Of a DNA stretch of 9,054 nucleotides, positions 6,131 through 9,054 are shown piece by piece. A program made the position numbers and the translations under genes. This DNA comes from an uncultured Muribaculaceae bacterium (GTDB lineage Bacteria > Bacteroidota > Bacteroidia > Bacteroidales > Muribaculaceae), in NCBI GenBank assembly GCA_910584905.1, contig CAJUCQ010000011.1, positions 1 to 9,054 on the forward strand. Reading direction: 5' to 3'. Positions within the stretch are counted from its first letter, which is position 1. Each line of letters opens with the position of its first letter. The notes under the pieces are model-generated. The model was not told where the DNA came from. It made no database searches and saw only the letters and a list, made by a program, of their open reading frames with translations.

Positions 6131-7930
6131 ATGGAAAATATACACATCAGCCGCATCGAAGCCCTGCGCCGCCGCATGGCCGCCGAAGGCATCGACGCCG
6201 TAATCATCCCGCAGGCCGACCCCCACATGAGCGAATACATCGCCGCCCGCTGGCAGGCGCGACGCTGGTTCTCGGGCTTCACCGGCTCGGCCGGCGACCT
6301 CGTCGTCACCCTCTCCGACGCCCTCCTCTGGACCGACTCGCGCTACTTCATCCAAGCCGCCGAGCAGCTCGCCGGCTCGGGCATCACGCTTATGAAGGAC
6401 GGCCTCGCATCGACGCCCTCAATCCCCGAATACCTCCTCGCCCACCCCGGCAAGAACCGCACCGTGGCCCTCGACGCCATGCTCTTCAGCATCAACGCCG
6501 TCGACGCCCTCAGCGACGCCCTTGCCGCCGAAGGCATAAGCCTGCGCACCGACTTCGACGCCGCCGAGGGCCTCTGGACCGACCGCCCCGGCCTCCCCGA
6601 CGCCCCCCTCTTCATCCATAAGGAAGAATACGCCGGCGAATCCGCCTCCGCAAAGCTCGAAGCCATGCGGCGCGAAGCCCGCGAGGCCCGCGCCGACGCC
6701 ATCCTCTTCTCGGCCCTTGACGAAGTGGCGTGGCTCCTCAACATCCGCTCGTCCGACGTCCGCTACAACCCCGTGGCCATCGGCTACCTCTACGTCGACG
6801 CCGCCCCCGGAGGCCGCGCCCGCGTATTCGTCAGCCCCGCCAAACTCACCCCAGAAGTCGAGGAATACCTCGCCTCGCAGGGCGTCGACGTAAGCCCCTA
6901 CGACACCCTCCCCGACTTCCTCTCCCGGCTCCCGGAGACAAGCCGCGTAATGGTCGAGGCCGCACGCACCTCCGGCGCCGTCCGCGACATCCTCGGCGCA
7001 CGCGCCATTCTCGCCGCCAAGTCGCCGGCCGCAATGCCCAAAGCCTGCAAAAACGAAATCCAGCTCGAAGGCGTGCGCCGCGCAATGATCCGCGACGGCG
7101 TGGCCATGTGCCGCAGCCTCATGGAAATCGAAGACCGCATGGCCGCAGGCATCCTCACCACCGAAATCGACGTCGACTCCATCCTCCGCCGCCACCGCTC
7201 GTTGTCGCCCGCCTTCTTCGAAGAAAGCTTCGGCACAATCGCCGGCTACGGACCCCACGGCGCAATCGTCCACTACGAAGCCGACGAGAAGTCCAACGCC
7301 GTCCTCGAGCCCCGCGGACTGCTCCTCATCGACTCCGGCGCGCAATACCCCGACGCCACCACCGACCTCACCCGCACAATCTGCCTCGGCACCCCCACCC
7401 CGCAGGAACGCCGCGACTTCACCCTCGTCATGAAAGGCCACATCGCCCTCGCACGCATGATTTTCCCCGACGACACCCGCGGCGCCCAGCTCGACGCCAT
7501 CGCCCGCCAGTTCCTCTGGCGCGAAGGCCTGAGCTACCTCCACGGCACGGGCCACGGCGTTGGCCAATTTCTCTGCTGCCACGAAGGCCCGCAAAGCATA
7601 CGCCTCAACTACGTCGACACGCCCCTCCGCCCCGGCATGATCATATCCAACGAGCCGGGCCTCTACCGCGAAGGCGTCCACGGCATCCGATGCGAAAACC
7701 TCGTGCTCTGCACCCCGGCCATGACCACCGAATTCGGGCGCTTCCTCCGCTTCGAGACCCTCACACTCTGCCCCTTCGAACCCGCCCTCTTCGACACGAA
7801 AATCATGACCGACGACGAAATCGACTGGCTCAACCGATATCAGGCCCGCGTCCGCGAGCTCCTCACCCCCGAGCTCGACCACGCCACAGCCGCTTGGCTC
7901 GCCGAAAAGACAAAACCCCTCTCACGCTGA
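6131..7930 (+). CDS. pepP: Xaa-Pro aminopeptidase (aminopeptidase P, M24B)
   Basis: A 599-residue metallopeptidase that removes an N-terminal residue preceding proline. It is the large three-domain type, like eukaryotic cytosolic aminopeptidase P. Two creatinase-like N-terminal domains (about 1-150 and 160-310; FSGFTGSAG at 47-55, WTDSRYFIQAA at 67-77) precede a pita-bread catalytic domain (about 310-540) and a C-terminal extension. All five metal ligands can be placed: Asp401 and Asp412 in the DSGAQYPDATTDLTRT stretch, His475 in HGTGHGVG, Glu508 in NEPGLY and Glu522 in RCENLV. Their spacing matches human XPNPEP1. There is no signal peptide, so it acts in the cytoplasm, in peptide turnover. 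It sits 30 nt after yraN and 20 nt before the carbonic anhydrase-like gene. Function is well supported; the shared operon is inferred from spacing. Confidence 0.96.
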   Translation: MENIHISRIEALRRRMAAEGIDAVIIPQADPHMSEYIAARWQARRWFSGFTGSAGDLVVTLSDALLWTDSRYFIQAAEQLAGSGITLMKDGLASTPSIPEYLLAHPGKNRTVALDAMLFSINAVDALSDALAAEGISLRTDFDAAEGLWTDRPGLPDAPLFIHKEEYAGESASAKLEAMRREAREARADAILFSALDEVAWLLNIRSSDVRYNPVAIGYLYVDAAPGGRARVFVSPAKLTPEVEEYLASQGVDVSPYDTLPDFLSRLPETSRVMVEAARTSGAVRDILGARAILAAKSPAAMPKACKNEIQLEGVRRAMIRDGVAMCRSLMEIEDRMAAGILTTEIDVDSILRRHRSLSPAFFEESFGTIAGYGPHGAIVHYEADEKSNAVLEPRGLLLIDSGAQYPDATTDLTRTICLGTPTPQERRDFTLVMKGHIALARMIFPDDTRGAQLDAIARQFLWREGLSYLHGTGHGVGQFLCCHEGPQSIRLNYVDTPLRPGMIISNEPGLYREGVHGIRCENLVLCTPAMTTEFGRFLRFETLTLCPFEPALFDTKIMTDDEIDWLNRYQARVRELLTPELDHATAAWLAEKTKPLSR

Positions 7931-7950
7931 CCCCCTCCACCGACAAACAC

Positions 7951-8499
7951 ATGCAACAGGCAACCATCATACCCGTCCGCGGCTTCACCCCGCAACTCGG
8001 CCGCGACTGCTTCACGGCCCACGGAGCCGCAATCATTGGCGACGTCGTCATCGGCGACGAATGCTCCATATGGTTCAACACCGTCATCCGCGGCGACGTC
8101 AACTCCATCCGCATCGGCAACCGCGTAAACATTCAGGACGGCTCCGTCCTCCACACGCTCTTCCGCAAATCCACCATTGAAATCGGCGACGACGTATCCA
8201 TAGGCCACAACGTCACAATCCACGGCGCAAAAATCCGCCCCTTCGCCCTTATCGGCATGGGCGCCGTGGTCATGGACGACGCCGAAGTCGGCGAAGGAGC
8301 CATCGTCGCCGCAGGCTCCGTGGTCCTTTCCCGCACCAAAATCGGCCCGAACGAACTTTGGGCCGGCGCCCCGGCAAAATTCGTAAAACCCGTCGACCCC
8401 GAGCAGTCGCGCGAAATCAACATCAAGATTGCACGCAACTACCTCATGTACTCAAAATGGTACGACACACCCCAAATCGACCCCGCCGCAGAGCTTTAA
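7951..8499 (+). CDS. Gamma-class carbonic anhydrase family protein
   Basis: A 182-residue left-handed beta-helix protein made of hexapeptide repeats (for example IIGDVVIGDECSIW, VSIGHNVTIHG, VVMDDAEVGEGAIV) with a C-terminal helix. The trimeric gamma-class active site is complete: Arg47 and Asp49 in RGD, Gln62 and Asp63, and zinc ligands His68, His86 and His91. The acidic loop of the archetypal Cam enzyme is absent, as in the shorter CamH/YrdA/PaaY-like group. Members of that group range from active carbonic anhydrases to proteins without shown activity, so CO2 hydration is likely but not certain. The ATG at 7951 lies 20 nt after pepP and gives the normal family N terminus. The gene ends a three-gene group, and the next promoter (rpsU) lies just downstream. 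Confidence 0.93.
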   Translation: MQQATIIPVRGFTPQLGRDCFTAHGAAIIGDVVIGDECSIWFNTVIRGDVNSIRIGNRVNIQDGSVLHTLFRKSTIEIGDDVSIGHNVTIHGAKIRPFALIGMGAVVMDDAEVGEGAIVAAGSVVLSRTKIGPNELWAGAPAKFVKPVDPEQSREINIKIARNYLMYSKWYDTPQIDPAAEL

Positions 8500-8521
8500 G
8501 TCAAAAAAAATGCTTTAAAGT

Positions 8522-8552
8522 TTTGTCATCTAAAAAAATGTTGCTAATTTTG
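8522..8552 (+). promoter_or_regulatory. Consensus Bacteroidota promoter for rpsU
   Basis: TTTG (8522-8525), a 19-nt spacer and TAATTTTG (8545-8552) match the consensus exactly and use the same -7 sequence as the yraN promoter. The predicted start is near 8555-8559, leaving an A/C-rich leader of about 45 nt before the rpsU ATG. This promoter makes rpsU a separate unit from the upstream gene, even though they point the same way. Confidence 0.85.
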
Positions 8553-8601
8553 CCCCGCTAAACCAAACGCGACAATTAAAAACAAACCTCATAGATAAAA
8601 A

Positions 8602-8793
8602 ATGATCATCGTACAAGTTAAAGAAGGCGAAAACATCGAACGCGCACTCAAGAAATTCAAACGCAAATTTGAAAAGACCGGCATCGTGAAAGAACTCCGC
8701 AGCCGTCAGGCTTTCCAGAAGCCCTCCGTGACCAACCGCAAAAAAATGATGAAAGCGGTTTACGTCCAGCAGCTTCGCGCCGTCGAAGAATAA
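8602..8793 (+). CDS. rpsU: 30S ribosomal protein bS21
   Basis: The 63-residue product is basic and lysine/arginine-rich, and matches bS21 over its full length (MIIVQVKEGENIERALKKFK at the start, then KTGIVKELRSRQ and KPSVTNRKK). bS21 sits on the 30S platform by the 3' end of 16S rRNA. In Bacteroidota ribosomes bS21, with bS18 and bS6, helps to hide the anti-Shine-Dalgarno sequence. The leader here is A-rich with no GGAGG-like site, so start selection probably depends on an unstructured A-rich region. It has its own consensus promoter. Codon use is less C-ending than in the neighbouring pepP, with many AAA and GAA codons, as expected for a highly expressed ribosomal gene. Confidence 0.97.
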   Translation: MIIVQVKEGENIERALKKFKRKFEKTGIVKELRSRQAFQKPSVTNRKKMMKAVYVQQLRAVEE

Positions 8794-8810
8794 GCCGACC
8801 CCCACTTCAA

Positions 8811-8867
8811 CGACAATCCCAAAACAAGCGTCAGCGTAGCCCCAAAGCCGCGCCGACGCTATTGTCG
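8811..8867 (+). terminator. Long imperfect hairpin after rpsU, possible terminator
   Basis: CGACAAT (8811-8817) pairs with ATTGTCG (8861-8867). After a 9-nt bulge on the left side only, AGCGTC (8827-8832) pairs with GACGCT (8855-8860), and past an A-C mismatch GCG (8834-8836) pairs with CGC (8851-8853). The total is 16 pairs. It begins 17 nt after the rpsU stop. The 3' side is followed by TATATATA and not a clean T tract, so it may be an inefficient terminator or a 3'-end stabilising structure. Confidence 0.5.
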
Positions 8868-8929
8868 TATATATACCCGCAAGCGCAAATGCAACCCGGC
8901 GCCAATCAAACAGTCTGAGAACCGGCGAC

Positions 8930-8945
8930 TTGTACGGACGCGATT
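8930..8945. repeat. REP-like palindrome, left-arm-only copy C
   Basis: Bases 8930-8945 match bases 296-311 at 15 of 16 positions. Here the sequence then diverges (CAATGC follows where copy B continues AATCGCG), so only half of the palindrome is kept. It lies in non-coding sequence about 135 nt after rpsU. Confidence 0.45.
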
Positions 8946-8966
8946 CAATGCTATTAACTTAAGGCC

Positions 8967-9053
8967 TCATAGCGCTTGTCTGTAGTTAGTCAAAGTAACA
9001 TATTTTCCGCTTGCCTTTATATTTCTGAACACTCGCGCATTGTGCCTGTCGGG
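8967..9053 (-). CDS. Possible 3' end of an unrecognised minus-strand gene (weak)
   Basis: A minus-strand frame is open from the right edge and ends with TGA at 8967-8969. Its last 28 residues include VFRNIKASGKYVTLTNYRQ. I do not recognise it. Against it: its third codon positions are mixed, unlike the strongly C-ending genes nearby, and 28 open codons can occur by chance. For it: no other feature explains the drop in GC here, and a gene converging on rpsU is a normal layout. Confidence 0.22.
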   Translation of the reverse strand, partial: PDRHNARVFRNIKASGKYVTLTNYRQAL

Positions 9054-9054
9054 G

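Noticed and set aside
6419..7882. 487-codon open frame on the minus strand opposite pepP
   Set aside because: Gly/Ala/Glu/Val-rich with no motifs, exactly antisense to a gene with five identified metal ligands. It is a codon-bias artefact.
6730..8499. Long open frame on the plus strand (589 codons) overlapping pepP and the carbonic anhydrase gene
   Set aside because: Its first part reads as Arg/Pro/His-rich low-complexity protein, the frame-shifted shadow of C-ending codons in pepP. Only the last 182 codons, from the ATG at 7951, are a real protein.
8494..8524. Possible terminator between the carbonic anhydrase gene and rpsU
   Set aside because: Only a 6-bp all-A/T stem apart from one G-C pair, with a 15-nt loop; the following TTTTG is better explained as the -33 element of the rpsU promoter.
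8870..9054. tRNA genes, which often lie downstream of rpsU in Bacteroidales
   Set aside because: No cloverleaf, no GTTCGA-type T-loop and no CCA end could be found on either strand in this stretch.

Overview
The window looks like a chromosomal segment of a high-GC gut-type member of the Bacteroidales (Bacteroidota). Three things support this. There are textbook Bacteroidota promoters (TTTG, 19-nt spacer, TAnnTTTG) and no purine-rich Shine-Dalgarno sites. There is a succinate-to-propionate gene set with a lamin-tail/OadG fusion. The gene content (rpsU, YraN, large aminopeptidase P, gamma carbonic anhydrase) also fits. A Muribaculaceae-like genome is my best guess from the GC-rich, C-ending codon use, but that is inference.

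Layout. Positions 1-426 contain no convincing gene. They hold a plus-strand terminator (40-79), two further hairpins, REP-like palindromes and, at 335-376, a strong terminator for the minus-strand operon. The minus strand from 5559 down to 427 is one tightly spaced operon: an Lrp/AsnC regulator, methylmalonyl-CoA epimerase (mce), the carboxyltransferase alpha subunit (mmdA), a secreted-lamin-tail/OadG membrane subunit, a biotin carrier protein and the Na+-pumping beta subunit. A divergent intergenic region (5560-5731) carries one promoter for each direction and an AT-rich dyad between them. The plus strand then has yraN (promoter so close that the mRNA is probably leaderless), aminopeptidase P and a gamma carbonic anhydrase, spaced 20-30 nt apart. 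rpsU follows with its own consensus promoter. The last 260 nt hold a long imperfect hairpin, a half copy of the REP-like repeat and at most the 3' end of an unrecognised minus-strand gene.

How the genes work together. Mce interconverts the (R) and (S) epimers of methylmalonyl-CoA. MmdA moves the carboxyl group onto the biotin of the carrier protein. The beta subunit decarboxylates carboxybiotin and exports Na+, and the OadG-like subunit anchors the soluble parts to the membrane. No biotin carboxylase gene is in the cluster, so the complex most likely runs as a decarboxylase (propionate formation with Na+ export) rather than as an ATP-driven propionyl-CoA carboxylase. The leading Lrp-type gene and the dyad beside its promoter suggest a self-contained, metabolite-sensing regulatory circuit.

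Most striking points: the lamin-tail/OadG fusion, the Lrp gene built into the decarboxylase operon with a candidate operator, the near-leaderless yraN promoter, and the hairpin-rich flanks with REP-like palindromes at both ends.
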